Positions 18,251 to 26,867 of a DNA stretch of 64,000 bases are shown here, in pieces. The position numbers and the translations under genes are program-made. The notes under the pieces are model-generated. The model had not been told where the DNA came from. It ran no database searches and saw nothing but the letters and a program-made list of their open reading frames with translations. This stretch comes from Streptomyces sp. NBC_01463 (lineage in GTDB: Bacteria > Actinomycetota > Actinomycetes > Streptomycetales > Streptomycetaceae): NCBI GenBank assembly GCA_036227345.1, contig CP109468.1, positions 6,200,001 through 6,264,000 of the forward strand, given 5' to 3'. Numbering within the stretch: the first letter of the stretch is position 1; each line of letters begins with the position of its first letter.

Positions 18251-18907
18251 GTGATTTCCGTACGCCGCTCGGGCGACCGTTTCAGGGGCGGGGACGGGGC
18301 GGCCGGCATCGAGTCCCGGCACTCCTTCTCCTTCGGTTCCTTCTACGACCCCGACAACCTCCGCTTCGGCCCGATCCTGGCCTGCAACGAGGAGCGCCTC
18401 GCCCCCGGCACGGGCTTCGAGGAGCACCCGCACAGCCACACGGAGATCGTGACCTGGGTGGTGGAGGGCGAGCTGACCCACCGCGACTCGGCCGGTCACG
18501 CCACGGTCGTACGCCCCGGCGACGTCCAGCACCTCAGTGCGGCCTCCGGCGTCCGCCACGTCGAACGCAACGACGGGGAGAGCCCGTTGACGTTCCTCCA
18601 GATGTGGCTGGCACCCCTGGAGCCGGGCGGCGACCCCTCGTACACGACCGTCCCCGGCATCGCCGACTCCACCCCGTACGCCCTGCCGGACGCCGGATCG
18701 ATGCTCCATGTGCGCCGGCTGGCCGAGGGGGAGCGCACGGCGGTGCCGGACGCGCCGAAGGTGTACGTGCACGTGGTGCGGGGCGGGGTCGCGCTCGGCG
18801 GCGAGGAACTGGCGGCGGGGGACGCGGCGCGGATCACCGCGGAGGAGGGCCTCGAACTGGTCGCGGCCGGGCCCGCCGAGGTGCTGATGTGGGAACTGCC
18901 GGACTGA
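18251..18907 (+). CDS. Pirin family protein (cupin, quercetinase-like)
   Basis: A 218-residue bicupin of the pirin/YhhW family. The metal-binding motif is in the first cupin, GFEEHPHSHTEIVTWV, with Glu and further ligands in RPGDVQHLSAASGVRHVE. Members bind iron or other metals; some have quercetin 2,3-dioxygenase activity, but the physiological role in Streptomyces is not known. GTG start, divergent from fasR and convergent with the GNAT gene, whose end is 10 bases away. Confidence 0.88.
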   Translation: MISVRRSGDRFRGGDGAAGIESRHSFSFGSFYDPDNLRFGPILACNEERLAPGTGFEEHPHSHTEIVTWVVEGELTHRDSAGHATVVRPGDVQHLSAASGVRHVERNDGESPLTFLQMWLAPLEPGGDPSYTTVPGIADSTPYALPDAGSMLHVRRLAEGERTAVPDAPKVYVHVVRGGVALGGEELAAGDAARITAEEGLELVAAGPAEVLMWELPD

Positions 18908-18917
18908 GCCGCCCGCC

Positions 18918-19511
18918 CTACCGATCGCTGTCCCGGCGCCACATCGACCACATCGGCGGCCCGGCCCGGAAGGTCATCTCCTCGTGCACGACGAATCCGT
19001 GCCGCTCGTAGAACGTCAGATTGCGGCGGTTGCTGGACTCCAGGAACACCGGCCGCCGCCCGTCCGCGTCCGCCTGCTCCAGCAGCCGGCTCAGCACCCG
19101 CGAACCACGCCCCGTGCCGCGTGCGTCGGCGTGGGTGCCGATGTACTCCACGTACCAGTGCGCGGGCGTGGCCGGATGACGATGCTCCAGCGCGAGCAAC
19201 CGCTTGCCGGTCCGGGGCAGTTGGGTCCGGCCCGCGCGTAGCAGGGTGCCGGCGTTGCGCAGCAGGTAGCTCACCGGCAGCTTCCACTGACCGGGCTCCG
19301 CCCACACCGCCGCGACCGTGCGGTCCGGGTCGGTCCACACCCGCCCCGCGGGCACCTGCTGGGCGAGGTGCGCCGTGAACAGGAGCCGCAGTCGCCGGTC
19401 CCGGTCGTGCGGCATCAGCCAGGACCAGACGGGGTCCTCGGCGTAGGCGCTGGCGAGTACGGCGGCGAGCGCCGGGACGTCGGAGGCGGTGGCGCGGACG
19501 ATGTCGGTCAT
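18918..19511 (-). CDS. GNAT family N-acetyltransferase
   Basis: A 197-residue GNAT acetyltransferase. Motif A (acetyl-CoA pyrophosphate loop) is HADARGTGRGSRVLSRLLEQA, and the C-terminal part FLESSNRRNLTFYERHGF is the usual alpha4/beta-bulge segment. Substrate is unknown. The start at 19511 gives a normal N-terminus (TDIVRATASDVPALA); no Shine-Dalgarno is visible, so the transcript may be leaderless. It stands alone between convergent pirin and divergent phospholipase genes. Confidence 0.88.
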   Translation of the reverse strand: MTDIVRATASDVPALAAVLASAYAEDPVWSWLMPHDRDRRLRLLFTAHLAQQVPAGRVWTDPDRTVAAVWAEPGQWKLPVSYLLRNAGTLLRAGRTQLPRTGKRLLALEHRHPATPAHWYVEYIGTHADARGTGRGSRVLSRLLEQADADGRRPVFLESSNRRNLTFYERHGFVVHEEMTFRAGPPMWSMWRRDSDR

Positions 19512-19742
19512 GGCCGGGGAGAGTATCGGCCATTCGTGACCTTGGACTACCGTCCCGGCCCGCCCTGTTGGCATCTTGGCCTCGGCGAGCCCCCCACCCG
19601 GCAGCCGAACGGCGAAAGAACATCTGCCGGTGTCTCAGGAATACGTCCACGCTTCGCCCGCCGTTCGCCCCGGCGGCCTAGTTTTCGCAGGCACGCGCCG
19701 ACGTTCCTCCCCCGAATCTCTCTCCCCCCAGAGGTGCCCCTG

Positions 19743-21812
19743 ATGACTCTCCACACGACCGAGCCCTCGTCCCCCGACACCGAGAACGGCGTCGCGGGCG
19801 AGAACACCAGCGAGTTCCGCATCACCCGGCGCCGGATGCTCCAGACCGCCGCCGTCTCCCTCGGCGCCCTGGCGGCCGGCCCGGTCGCCGAAGCGGTCGG
19901 CGGGGCGCAGGCGAGTGCGGCCGAATACCACCTGCCCAAGGGCTTCAAGGGTGACATATCGGACCTGAAGCACGTGGTGATCCTGATGCAGGAGAACCGT
20001 TCCTTCGACCACTACCTCGGTCAGCTGCCCGGTGCGCGCGGACACCACGACAAGCAGGTCCTGAGATTCCAGGACGGCACCGACGTCTTCCAGCAGCGCG
20101 ACGCCACCGGCGCCATCGTGACGCCCGCCGTTTCGACGGCCACCTGGAGCGACAAGCACAACTTCTACGGTGCCAACGAGGGGCGTTGGGACACCTGGGT
20201 GAAGGACAAGGGCGACCACTGCATGTGGTACTACACGCCCGACTACATGCCGTGGATGTACTCGCTCGCCTCCCAGTACACCGTCTGCGACATGAACTTC
20301 TGCTCACTGCACGGGCCGACCATCCCGAACCGCTACTACCTGATGACCGGTTCGGGCGGCGGCGAGGTCACCAACGCCGGCCAGAACAACTACTCCCGCA
20401 GCTGGACCACGGTCCCCGAGCAGCTCCAGCAGGCCGGCATCGACTGGCGGGTCTACTCCGACAACAGCGGCAACGGCGTCGCCGGCAGCCTCCAGAACGG
20501 TTACGTCGGCGAGTACGGCTGCAACGTCACCAACAGTTTCAAGGCCTTCGACCCCCGCACGGCGGACGAGGCCGACCTCGCGCCGGGCACCGGCAGGATC
20601 TGGAAGGCCAACTCCTTCGTCTACGAGGGCGCCACCACGCCCAACGACGACTCCGAGGCGAACCTCGACGCGGTGCTCCGCGACCTGATCGCGGCCTGCG
20701 AGCCGGGCGCCGAGCACCCGCTCCCCGAGGTCTCCTGGGTGGTGATGCCCGCCGCGTGGAGCGAGCACCCGGGCTTCGACACGGTGCACGGCGAGCGCTA
20801 CATGAACAAGGTCCTCAAGACGCTCCAGAGCAACGAGGACATCTGGAACCACACCCTGGTGATCATCACCTACGACGAGAACGACGGAAAGTTCGACCAC
20901 GTCCTGCCCCCGCGCCCCGAGGCGGGCACCCCCGGCGAGTTCTCCGGCACCACCCCGTACGGCTTCGGCCCCCGGGTCCCGATGCTGCTGGTCTCACCGT
21001 GGACCCGGGGCGGCTACGTCGCATCGGAGGTGTTCGACCACACCTCGACGATCAAGTTCCTGGAGACCTGGGCCACGCACCTGGGCAAGCCGTTCACCTG
21101 CCCGAACATCACCGAGTGGCGCCGCTCCATCGCCGGCGACCTGACCAGCGCGATCGACTTCGCACACCCGCGCCCGGGCCGGGTCGTCATCGCCGACCCG
21201 GTCACCGGCACCCCGCCGAAGCCGCCGCGCGACCGCCTGGAGCCGCGCGGCCTCTCCTTCCACCCGCACGCCACGCTCACAGAGGACCGCTCCGCCGGCA
21301 CGGTGACCGCGTCCATGACGCTGACCGGCGGCCCGGCGGACAAGGCGGTGAGCCTCCAGGTCTTCCCCGACCAGTACCTCGCCTTCGCCAACACCCCGTA
21401 CACGGTGAGCACGGCGACCCCTCGCTCGTACACCTGGAACACGGACGAGACCGACGGCAAGTACGCCTTCTCGGTCTACGGCCCCGACGGCTTCCTGCGC
21501 TCCTTCGCCGGCCAGGTGACTCCCGCGAGCGTGAGCACGAAGCACATCGGCATTCCGCGCGTGGCCGCGGAACTGCTGAAGGACAGGCACGCCACGGTCA
21601 GGCTGCGCCTGCACAACGACGGCCGCCGTCCTGTCCGTTACACCCTCAAGGCCAACGACTACGCCGGCGGCACCCGGAAGTACACCGTCCCCGGCGGCGC
21701 CTCCACGGTCGTGCACTGGCCGACCGAACACGGCTACTACGACGTGGTGCTCACCGCCGACACCGGGGCGGGATGGACCCAGCGGTACGCGGGGCGGGTG
21801 GCCACGGCCTGA
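19743..21812 (+). CDS. Secreted phosphocholine-specific phospholipase C
   Basis: A 689-residue enzyme of the non-haemolytic phospholipase C family (phosphoesterase superfamily), at the family's usual length. A Tat signal is present (ITRRRMLQTAAVSLGALAAG, residues about 27-46). The catalytic N-terminal segment is ILMQENRSFDHYLGQL, and later metal or nucleophile regions include FDTVHGERYMNKV and TYDENDGKFDHV. The last 200 residues contain two beta-sandwich repeats typical of the family. It hydrolyses phosphatidylcholine outside the cell, possibly to scavenge phosphate. A promoter element of the Pho type was not identified in the 231-bp upstream gap. Confidence 0.93.
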   Translation: MTLHTTEPSSPDTENGVAGENTSEFRITRRRMLQTAAVSLGALAAGPVAEAVGGAQASAAEYHLPKGFKGDISDLKHVVILMQENRSFDHYLGQLPGARGHHDKQVLRFQDGTDVFQQRDATGAIVTPAVSTATWSDKHNFYGANEGRWDTWVKDKGDHCMWYYTPDYMPWMYSLASQYTVCDMNFCSLHGPTIPNRYYLMTGSGGGEVTNAGQNNYSRSWTTVPEQLQQAGIDWRVYSDNSGNGVAGSLQNGYVGEYGCNVTNSFKAFDPRTADEADLAPGTGRIWKANSFVYEGATTPNDDSEANLDAVLRDLIAACEPGAEHPLPEVSWVVMPAAWSEHPGFDTVHGERYMNKVLKTLQSNEDIWNHTLVIITYDENDGKFDHVLPPRPEAGTPGEFSGTTPYGFGPRVPMLLVSPWTRGGYVASEVFDHTSTIKFLETWATHLGKPFTCPNITEWRRSIAGDLTSAIDFAHPRPGRVVIADPVTGTPPKPPRDRLEPRGLSFHPHATLTEDRSAGTVTASMTLTGGPADKAVSLQVFPDQYLAFANTPYTVSTATPRSYTWNTDETDGKYAFSVYGPDGFLRSFAGQVTPASVSTKHIGIPRVAAELLKDRHATVRLRLHNDGRRPVRYTLKANDYAGGTRKYTVPGGASTVVHWPTEHGYYDVVLTADTGAGWTQRYAGRVATA

Positions 21813-21829
21813 CGCCGACGAACGGGGCC

Positions 21830-21851
21830 CGGGGCGGCCGCCGCCGCCCCG
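21830..21851. terminator. Short hairpin between convergent genes
   Basis: A 9-bp GC stem (CGGGGCGGC at 21830-21838 with GCCGCCCCG at 21843-21851) with a 4-nt loop separates the phospholipase stop from the convergent serine hydrolase stop, which begins at the next base. Confidence 0.65.
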
Positions 21852-22667
21852 CTAAGCCTGCAGCTCCGCCAGCACCGCGTCCGTGAACGGCGGCCATACC
21901 TCGGCCGCCCACGGGCCGAAGGCGCGGTCGGTGAGGGCGACGCATGCCGCGCCCGCCGTCGGGTCGATCCACAGGAACGTGCCGGACTGGCCGAAGTGGC
22001 CGAACGTCGCGGGGGACGACGAAGCGCCCGTCCAGTGCGGCGACTTGTGGTCGCGGATCTCGAAGCCGAGGCCCCAGTCGTTGGGGTTCTGGTGGCCGTA
22101 GCCCGGCAGTACGCCCTTCAGGCCGGGGTGGACGACGGTCTGGGCCTCCAGGACCGTGCGCGGGTCCAGGAGCCGGGGGGCCTGCACCTCCGCGGCGAAG
22201 CGCAGCAGGTCGTCGACCGTCGAGACGCCGTCGCGGGCGGGTGAGCCGTCCAGCGCGGTGGCCGTCATGCCCAGCGGCCCCAGGACCGCCTGGCGCACGT
22301 ACTCCGGGAACGGGATCTCCGTCGCCTTCGCGATGTGGTCGCCCAGGACCTCGAAGCCCGCGTTCGAGTACAGCCGGCGGGTGCCGGGCGGGGCCGTCAC
22401 CCGGTGCTCGTCGAACGCGAGGCCGCTGGTGTGGGCGAGGAGGTGGCGGACCGTGGAACCCTCGGGGCCCGCCGGCTCGTCCAGCTCGACCGCGCCCTCC
22501 TCGTACGCCACCAGTGCCGCGTAGGCGGCGAGCGGCTTGGTGACGGAGGCGAGCGGGAAGCGGTGCGCGGCGGGGCCGTGCCTGCCGAGGACGGTTCCGT
22601 CCGCTCGTACGACGGCCGCCGCCGCGGTGGGGACGGGCCAGTTATCGATCATCGCCAGGCTCTGCAT
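21852..22667 (-). CDS. Serine hydrolase, class C beta-lactamase-like
   Basis: A 271-residue penicillin-binding-protein-fold serine hydrolase. The SxxK motif is Ser41-Val-Thr-Lys44 (FPLASVTKPLAAYAAL) and the second motif Tyr100-Ser-Asn is in RRLYSNAGFEVLGDHI. Near the C-terminus FGHFGQSGTFLWIDP takes the place of the third motif (HxG type). No signal peptide, so the protein appears cytosolic; it may be an esterase or peptidase rather than a true beta-lactamase. The start at 22667 is favoured since upstream sequence consists of a dispersed repeat. Confidence 0.88.
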   Translation of the reverse strand: MQSLAMIDNWPVPTAAAAVVRADGTVLGRHGPAAHRFPLASVTKPLAAYAALVAYEEGAVELDEPAGPEGSTVRHLLAHTSGLAFDEHRVTAPPGTRRLYSNAGFEVLGDHIAKATEIPFPEYVRQAVLGPLGMTATALDGSPARDGVSTVDDLLRFAAEVQAPRLLDPRTVLEAQTVVHPGLKGVLPGYGHQNPNDWGLGFEIRDHKSPHWTGASSSPATFGHFGQSGTFLWIDPTAGAACVALTDRAFGPWAAEVWPPFTDAVLAELQA

Positions 22668-22695
22668 GTGCTGGAGCCTATGGCTCCGGGGTTCC

Positions 22696-22780
22696 GTCCT
22701 CAAACGCCGGACGGGCCGGCTTTGTGCGGGTGCCCCGCGGGGCTCGGCGCCCCCACCAAGCCCGTCCGGCGCTTGAGGAC
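22696..22780. repeat. Hairpin repeat with GTCCTCAAACGCCGGACGGGC arms
   Basis: The left arm at 22696-22716 and its complement at 22760-22780 match at 20 of 21 bases around a 43-nt loop that contains a further GC hairpin. The arm sequence resembles intergenic elements common in Streptomyces genomes. Single-arm relatives are at 13147 and 26864. It lies upstream of the serine hydrolase and before the MerR promoter. Confidence 0.75.
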
Positions 22781-22844
22781 AGAGACCCCGGCCCCGAACG
22801 AGGGGCAAGCGACAACCGAGGACCCGGCCCCGCAAGGGGCCCAC

Positions 22845-22875
22845 TTGCTTCGAGTGCACTCCAAGGTTCTAGCGT
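22845..22875 (+). promoter_or_regulatory. MerR-type promoter with 19-bp spacer
   Basis: TTGCTT (22845-22850) and TAGCGT (22870-22875) are separated by 19 bp, the over-long spacing characteristic of promoters activated by MerR proteins. The spacer contains the palindrome GAGTGCACTC (22852-22861), extended by outer CTT/AAG. The expected transcription start falls at or next to the ATG at 22882, so the message may be leaderless. It should be the autoregulated promoter of the MerR/aldo-keto reductase pair. Confidence 0.75.
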
Positions 22876-22881
22876 GGAGGC

Positions 22882-23349
22882 ATGACGGTGATGGAGACCA
22901 CTTCGGCAGGAACGGACGCGGACGCCTGCGCAGCGGGCCCCCGGGCCCACCCGCGCCCCGAGGGCCAGGACCGCTACACCATCAGCGAGGTGGCCGCCCA
23001 CACCGGGCTGACCGCCCACACGCTGCGCTGGTACGAGCGGATCGGGCTGATGCCGCACGTCGACCGGTCGCACACCGGCCAGCGCCGCTTCACCAATCGT
23101 GACCTGGACTGGCTCGCCTTCGTCGGCAAGCTGCGGCTGACCGGCATGCCGGTCGCCGACATGGTCCGTTACGCGGAACTGCTGCGCGAGGGCGACCACA
23201 CCTTCGAGGAACGGCAGGAGCTGCTGGAGGCGACCCGCCGCGATGTGAGGACGCGGATCGCGGAGCTCCAGGACACCCTCGCCGTCCTCGACTACAAGAT
23301 CGAGTTCTACGCAGGCGCCCGGCGGGCGCCGGAAAGGCCCAGTGCCTGA
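22882..23349 (+). CDS. MerR family transcriptional regulator
   Basis: A 155-residue MerR protein. The N-terminal HTH follows a 30-residue lead: YTISEVAAHTGLTAHTLRWY (about residues 32-51) and the second wing RSHTGQRRFTNRDLDWLAF. The C-terminal coiled coil runs to DYKIEFYAGARRA. It has no cysteine cluster for metal binding, so it is more likely an organic-effector or redox-linked regulator. It overlaps the aldo-keto reductase start by one base and both follow the 19-bp-spaced promoter, implying autoregulated co-expression. Confidence 0.92.
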   Translation: MTVMETTSAGTDADACAAGPRAHPRPEGQDRYTISEVAAHTGLTAHTLRWYERIGLMPHVDRSHTGQRRFTNRDLDWLAFVGKLRLTGMPVADMVRYAELLREGDHTFEERQELLEATRRDVRTRIAELQDTLAVLDYKIEFYAGARRAPERPSA

Positions 23350-24365
23350 TGACTGACCACAAGATCGCCACCGTGGAGCTCGGCAGCAACGGCCCGCAGG
23401 TCGGCGTCCAGGGACTCGGCTGCATGGGCATGAGCGAGTTCTACGGGGACACCGACGAGTCCGCGGCCCGGGAGACCCTGGAGACGGCGCTCGCCGCGGG
23501 CGTCACGCTCTTCGACACCGCCGACATCTACGGCAGCGGCGCCAACGAGACGTTCATCGCGCCCTTCGTCGGCGCGCACCGCGACGAGATCACCCTGGCC
23601 ACCAAGTTCGCCATCGAGCGGCGCGACGACGACCCGCACTACCGGGGCGTGCGCAACGACCCCGCGTACATCCGGCAGGCCGTCGAGAACAGCCTGCGCC
23701 GGCTGAACACCGACGTCATCGACCTCTACTACATGCACCGCCGCGACCCGTCCGTCCCGCTGGCGGAGTCCGTCGGCGCCATGGCGGAGCTGGTGGCGCA
23801 GGGCAAGGTCAAGCAGCTCGGGCTCAGCGAGGTCACCGGTGCGGAGCTGCGCGAGGCGCACGCCGTGCACCCGATCGCCGCCCTCCAGTCCGAGTGGTCG
23901 CTCTTCAGCCGGGACGTGGAGCGCAGCGCCGTGCCCGCCGCCGTCGAGCTCGGCGTGACCTTCGTGCCGTACTCGCCGCTCGGCCGGGGCTTCCTGACCG
24001 GTGCGTTCGCCGACGCGGGCAAGGAGCTGACCGGGAACGACTTCCGGAAGTACCAGCCGCGCTTCACCGGCGACAACGCCAAGGTCAACGCCGCGCTGCT
24101 CGAACCCGTCCACAAGATCGCCGCCGCGCACGGGGCGACGGCCGCCCAGGTGGCCCTCGCGTGGGTCCAGCAGCGCGCCCAGGTGCACGGGCTGACCGTC
24201 GTCCCGATCCCCGGCACCCGCAAGAGCAGCCGGCTGCTGGAGAACGTCGGCGCGACCCGGCTCACGCTGACCGCCGAGGAACTGGCTCTGCTGGAGCCGA
24301 TCGCCGGCCAGGTGGCGGGGGACCGCTACCCGGACATGAGCTCGACGTCCGCCGCGCGCGAGTAG
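23349..24365 (+). CDS. Aldo/keto reductase
   Basis: A 338-residue AKR of the YajO/AKR13-like type. The catalytic tetrad is visible: Asp in LFDTADIYGSGANE with Tyr in the same segment, Lys in ITLATKFAIER, and His in DLYYMHRRDPSVP. The NADPH-binding end is PIPGTRKSSRLLENVGA. It reduces carbonyl compounds in the cytosol; the true substrate is unknown. Its ATG overlaps the MerR stop (TGATG), so the regulator and enzyme are translationally coupled. Confidence 0.93.
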   Translation: MTDHKIATVELGSNGPQVGVQGLGCMGMSEFYGDTDESAARETLETALAAGVTLFDTADIYGSGANETFIAPFVGAHRDEITLATKFAIERRDDDPHYRGVRNDPAYIRQAVENSLRRLNTDVIDLYYMHRRDPSVPLAESVGAMAELVAQGKVKQLGLSEVTGAELREAHAVHPIAALQSEWSLFSRDVERSAVPAAVELGVTFVPYSPLGRGFLTGAFADAGKELTGNDFRKYQPRFTGDNAKVNAALLEPVHKIAAAHGATAAQVALAWVQQRAQVHGLTVVPIPGTRKSSRLLENVGATRLTLTAEELALLEPIAGQVAGDRYPDMSSTSAARE

Positions 24366-24384
24366 CGGCCCCCGGGGCTCCGCC

Positions 24385-25593
24385 TCACGCCAGCCCCAGC
24401 GCGAAGACCGCGAACCCCGCCGCGAACACCCCCGCCAGCACGCGGCGGGCGTTCGCGGCGCGGGTCCCCGCCTGCCACGGCGCCTCGAACCTCCGCGCGT
24501 ACCGCGCGATCAGCACCAGCAGCCCCGCGAACACCGGCATCCAGGCGACCCGCGCCAGGATCCAGCCGAGCGTGTCGGGACCCGTGGTCAGCCCGGGCAC
24601 CGCACCGGCGAACGACGCGGGCACCGCCGCCGCCAGCATCGCCGTCTGGTGCCAGCACAGGATCGTCATCGCCGACAGGTTGACCACGACGACCGGCGCC
24701 CACACCAGCGGCCTGCGCAGCAGGGCGCCGAGCCGGTCGCGCACCAGGATCGCCGCGCCGCTCTGCGCGGCGGCCAGCGCCAGGACCAGCAGCGACGGCG
24801 GATGCGAATTGGTGCGCGCCTCGCCCGGCACCCCGACCATCGACGCCGGGTAGTGGAGGACCAGCAGCAGCGCCGCGAACAGGACGCCTCCGCCGACGAG
24901 CAGGAACCGGGCACCCCGCTTCCCGATCCGGCCCTCGCCCCAGGAGACGCCGAGCTGGTACGCGAAGAGCCAGCCCGGCAGGATGTTCAGCAGGCTCAGC
25001 CAGGACGGCATGCTGTCGGCGAGCGGCCCGTAGCGCAGCAGGTCGACGACGGCGACCGCGCCGAGCAGCGGGGCGGCCGCCCAGCCGCCGAGTCTGCGCG
25101 CCGCCCTGATGCAGAACGGCGTCAGCGCGGTGACCACCGCGTACACGCCGACGAACCAGAGCGGCTGGATCACCAGCGTCGAACCGGTCCGCAGCGTGTC
25201 GCCCGGCACGCCCAGCGCGGACAGCACCGGGATCAGCACCGCCCACACGGCGGTCACCCCGAGCACCGGCCGGCCGAGCCGGGCGATCCGGCCCCGCAGC
25301 CAGACCGCCGTGGTGGACCTCCGCCGGCGGTACGAGAGCACCGAGGCGTATCCGCCGACCAGGAAGAAGACGCCCAGCATCTGGAGCACCCAGCTGAACG
25401 GGGCGAGCCCGCCGAAGGCCGAGAGCGGACTGGCGTTGTGCAGCGCGCCGCCGCCGTCGAGCCGGAATCCGCCGAGCAGCCAGTGCCCGGTGGGCACGGC
25501 GAGCAGGGCGAGGGCGCGCAGACCGTCGACGGCACGGTCGCGGTGGGCGGGGGTACGGGCATCGATACGGGAGGCCAGGGCTCGCAGGCTCAT
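24385..25593 (-). CDS. Acyltransferase family membrane protein (Acyl_transf_3)
   Basis: A 402-residue integral membrane protein with about ten hydrophobic segments. The N-terminal DRAVDGLRALALLAVPTGHW matches the start of acyltransferase-3 proteins (the usual R..D..R-A..I..V..H pattern), and an inner loop has the SYRRRR..WLRGRIARLGRP motif of this family. Such proteins acylate sugars or lipids at the membrane. The start overlaps the stop of the DUF1023 hydrolase (ATGA), so the two are translationally coupled. Confidence 0.85.
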   Translation of the reverse strand: MSLRALASRIDARTPAHRDRAVDGLRALALLAVPTGHWLLGGFRLDGGGALHNASPLSAFGGLAPFSWVLQMLGVFFLVGGYASVLSYRRRRSTTAVWLRGRIARLGRPVLGVTAVWAVLIPVLSALGVPGDTLRTGSTLVIQPLWFVGVYAVVTALTPFCIRAARRLGGWAAAPLLGAVAVVDLLRYGPLADSMPSWLSLLNILPGWLFAYQLGVSWGEGRIGKRGARFLLVGGGVLFAALLLVLHYPASMVGVPGEARTNSHPPSLLVLALAAAQSGAAILVRDRLGALLRRPLVWAPVVVVNLSAMTILCWHQTAMLAAAVPASFAGAVPGLTTGPDTLGWILARVAWMPVFAGLLVLIARYARRFEAPWQAGTRAANARRVLAGVFAAGFAVFALGLA

Positions 25594-26684
25594 CGCGGGC
25601 CCCCTTCCGCGTACGAGGCCACGGCGTACGGGCCGTCCACGGCGAACGTGCCGTCCGCGATCGCGGCGAAGGCCCGGAGCGATTCGGTGCCCGGGGCGAA
25701 GTAGCCCGTGTGCCCGTGGGCGTCCTCGGCGGGCACCCGGCGGGCGCCGAACGCGGCCGAGGCCGGGTCCTTGCCGTGGCCCAGTCCGGCGAACTCGACG
25801 TTCGGCACGTCGTCGATCCAGTCGTCGGGGTCCTTGGCGGCCCACACCCGCGCATCGGTGTGCAGATTGCCGACGTCGTCCGCGCGCATCCCGGGCGAGC
25901 CGAGCACGACCAGGTCGGTGGCGCGCAGCCGGGACGCGGCGAGGCCGCAGACGACGGAGCCGTAGCTGTGGCAGAACACCACGGGCGCGGGCACCCCGTC
26001 GGCCGCCAGCCCGTCCGTGAACCGGGTCAGCCGGTCCGCGCCGGCCTCGGCGAGCGAGCCGGTCGCGGCGTCCACCCCGACGCCGACGGGGGTGGTGTAC
26101 CCGGCCCAGGCGATCACCGCGCTGTCCCGGCCGGTCTGCGCGTACAGCGACTTGGCCATGCCGGCCGGGGTGCCGTACACGTCGTTCGTGCGGTCGAAGG
26201 TCCCGGCGTCGATGTCCGAGCCGGGCACGACGACCGACACCCGGTGCGCGGTGCTCAGATCACCGAAGACCTCCGCCACTTGGCCGCGACCGCGCGGGTC
26301 GAACGCCAGGATCTGCCGCTGCGGATCGGCGGCGAGGCTCGCGTACCGGGGGTCGGGATCGGCCTTCAGGGCAAGGGCGTTGGCCCGGTAGCGCAGTTCG
26401 AGGGGTGCGCCGTCCAGGTTTCCGACGACGAGCGGATGCCGGACGGCCAGCGTCCGGCGGTCCTTCTCGCTCAACCCCCGGAAGAACAGTGCCACTTGTG
26501 CGGGAGTGTCCCGTGCCGGATCGGGCAGCTCCCGCCCCAGTACGTGATCCGAACGCCAAGCCGCGGTGCCGGGCGGCGGGCCCGTCAGGGCGTGTTGGGC
26601 GTTCCCCGATGCCCAGCCGGCCGTCCCGGCCACGACGGTCGTCGCCAGGGCGACCGCGACCAAAGTCCTCGCATAGCGGCGCAT
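25590..26684 (-). CDS. Alpha/beta hydrolase, DUF1023 family, exported
   Basis: A 364-residue secreted hydrolase with a signal peptide (RRYARTLVAVALATTVVAG, cleaved around residue 30). The nucleophile elbow is FCHSYGSVVCGLAA, preceded by VVVPGSDIDAGTFDRTND; catalytic Asp and His are probably in SPGMRADDVGNLHTD and GHTGYFAPGTES. DUF1023 proteins are actinobacterial esterase-fold enzymes of unknown substrate. Start 26684 places the signal at the N-terminus. It is coupled to the downstream membrane acyltransferase, which suggests acyl addition and removal on the same extracellular product (inference). A paralogue is at 30199. Confidence 0.87.
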   Translation of the reverse strand: MRRYARTLVAVALATTVVAGTAGWASGNAQHALTGPPPGTAAWRSDHVLGRELPDPARDTPAQVALFFRGLSEKDRRTLAVRHPLVVGNLDGAPLELRYRANALALKADPDPRYASLAADPQRQILAFDPRGRGQVAEVFGDLSTAHRVSVVVPGSDIDAGTFDRTNDVYGTPAGMAKSLYAQTGRDSAVIAWAGYTTPVGVGVDAATGSLAEAGADRLTRFTDGLAADGVPAPVVFCHSYGSVVCGLAASRLRATDLVVLGSPGMRADDVGNLHTDARVWAAKDPDDWIDDVPNVEFAGLGHGKDPASAAFGARRVPAEDAHGHTGYFAPGTESLRAFAAIADGTFAVDGPYAVASYAEGGPR

Positions 26685-26867
26685 CGGACCCTCCCTCTCC
26701 GGCTGAACCGGCTTCCGCACGCCGTTCGGCGCGTCGGAGAGGAAGGTAGGAAGACGACGGGTGAGGGAGCGTCACACCGGGGGGCCAACTGCGGGGTGAT
26801 ACCCGGGTAGGGGGTGTACGGGGTGCGGGGTGCGCGGGGGCGTCCGGCGGCGGCAGCCGCTCTGTCC

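Noticed and set aside
16912..19011. A 699-codon plus-strand ORF opposite fasR running through pirin
   Set aside because: Covers two recognised genes in the wrong frame; the C-terminal part is an alternate frame of pirin.
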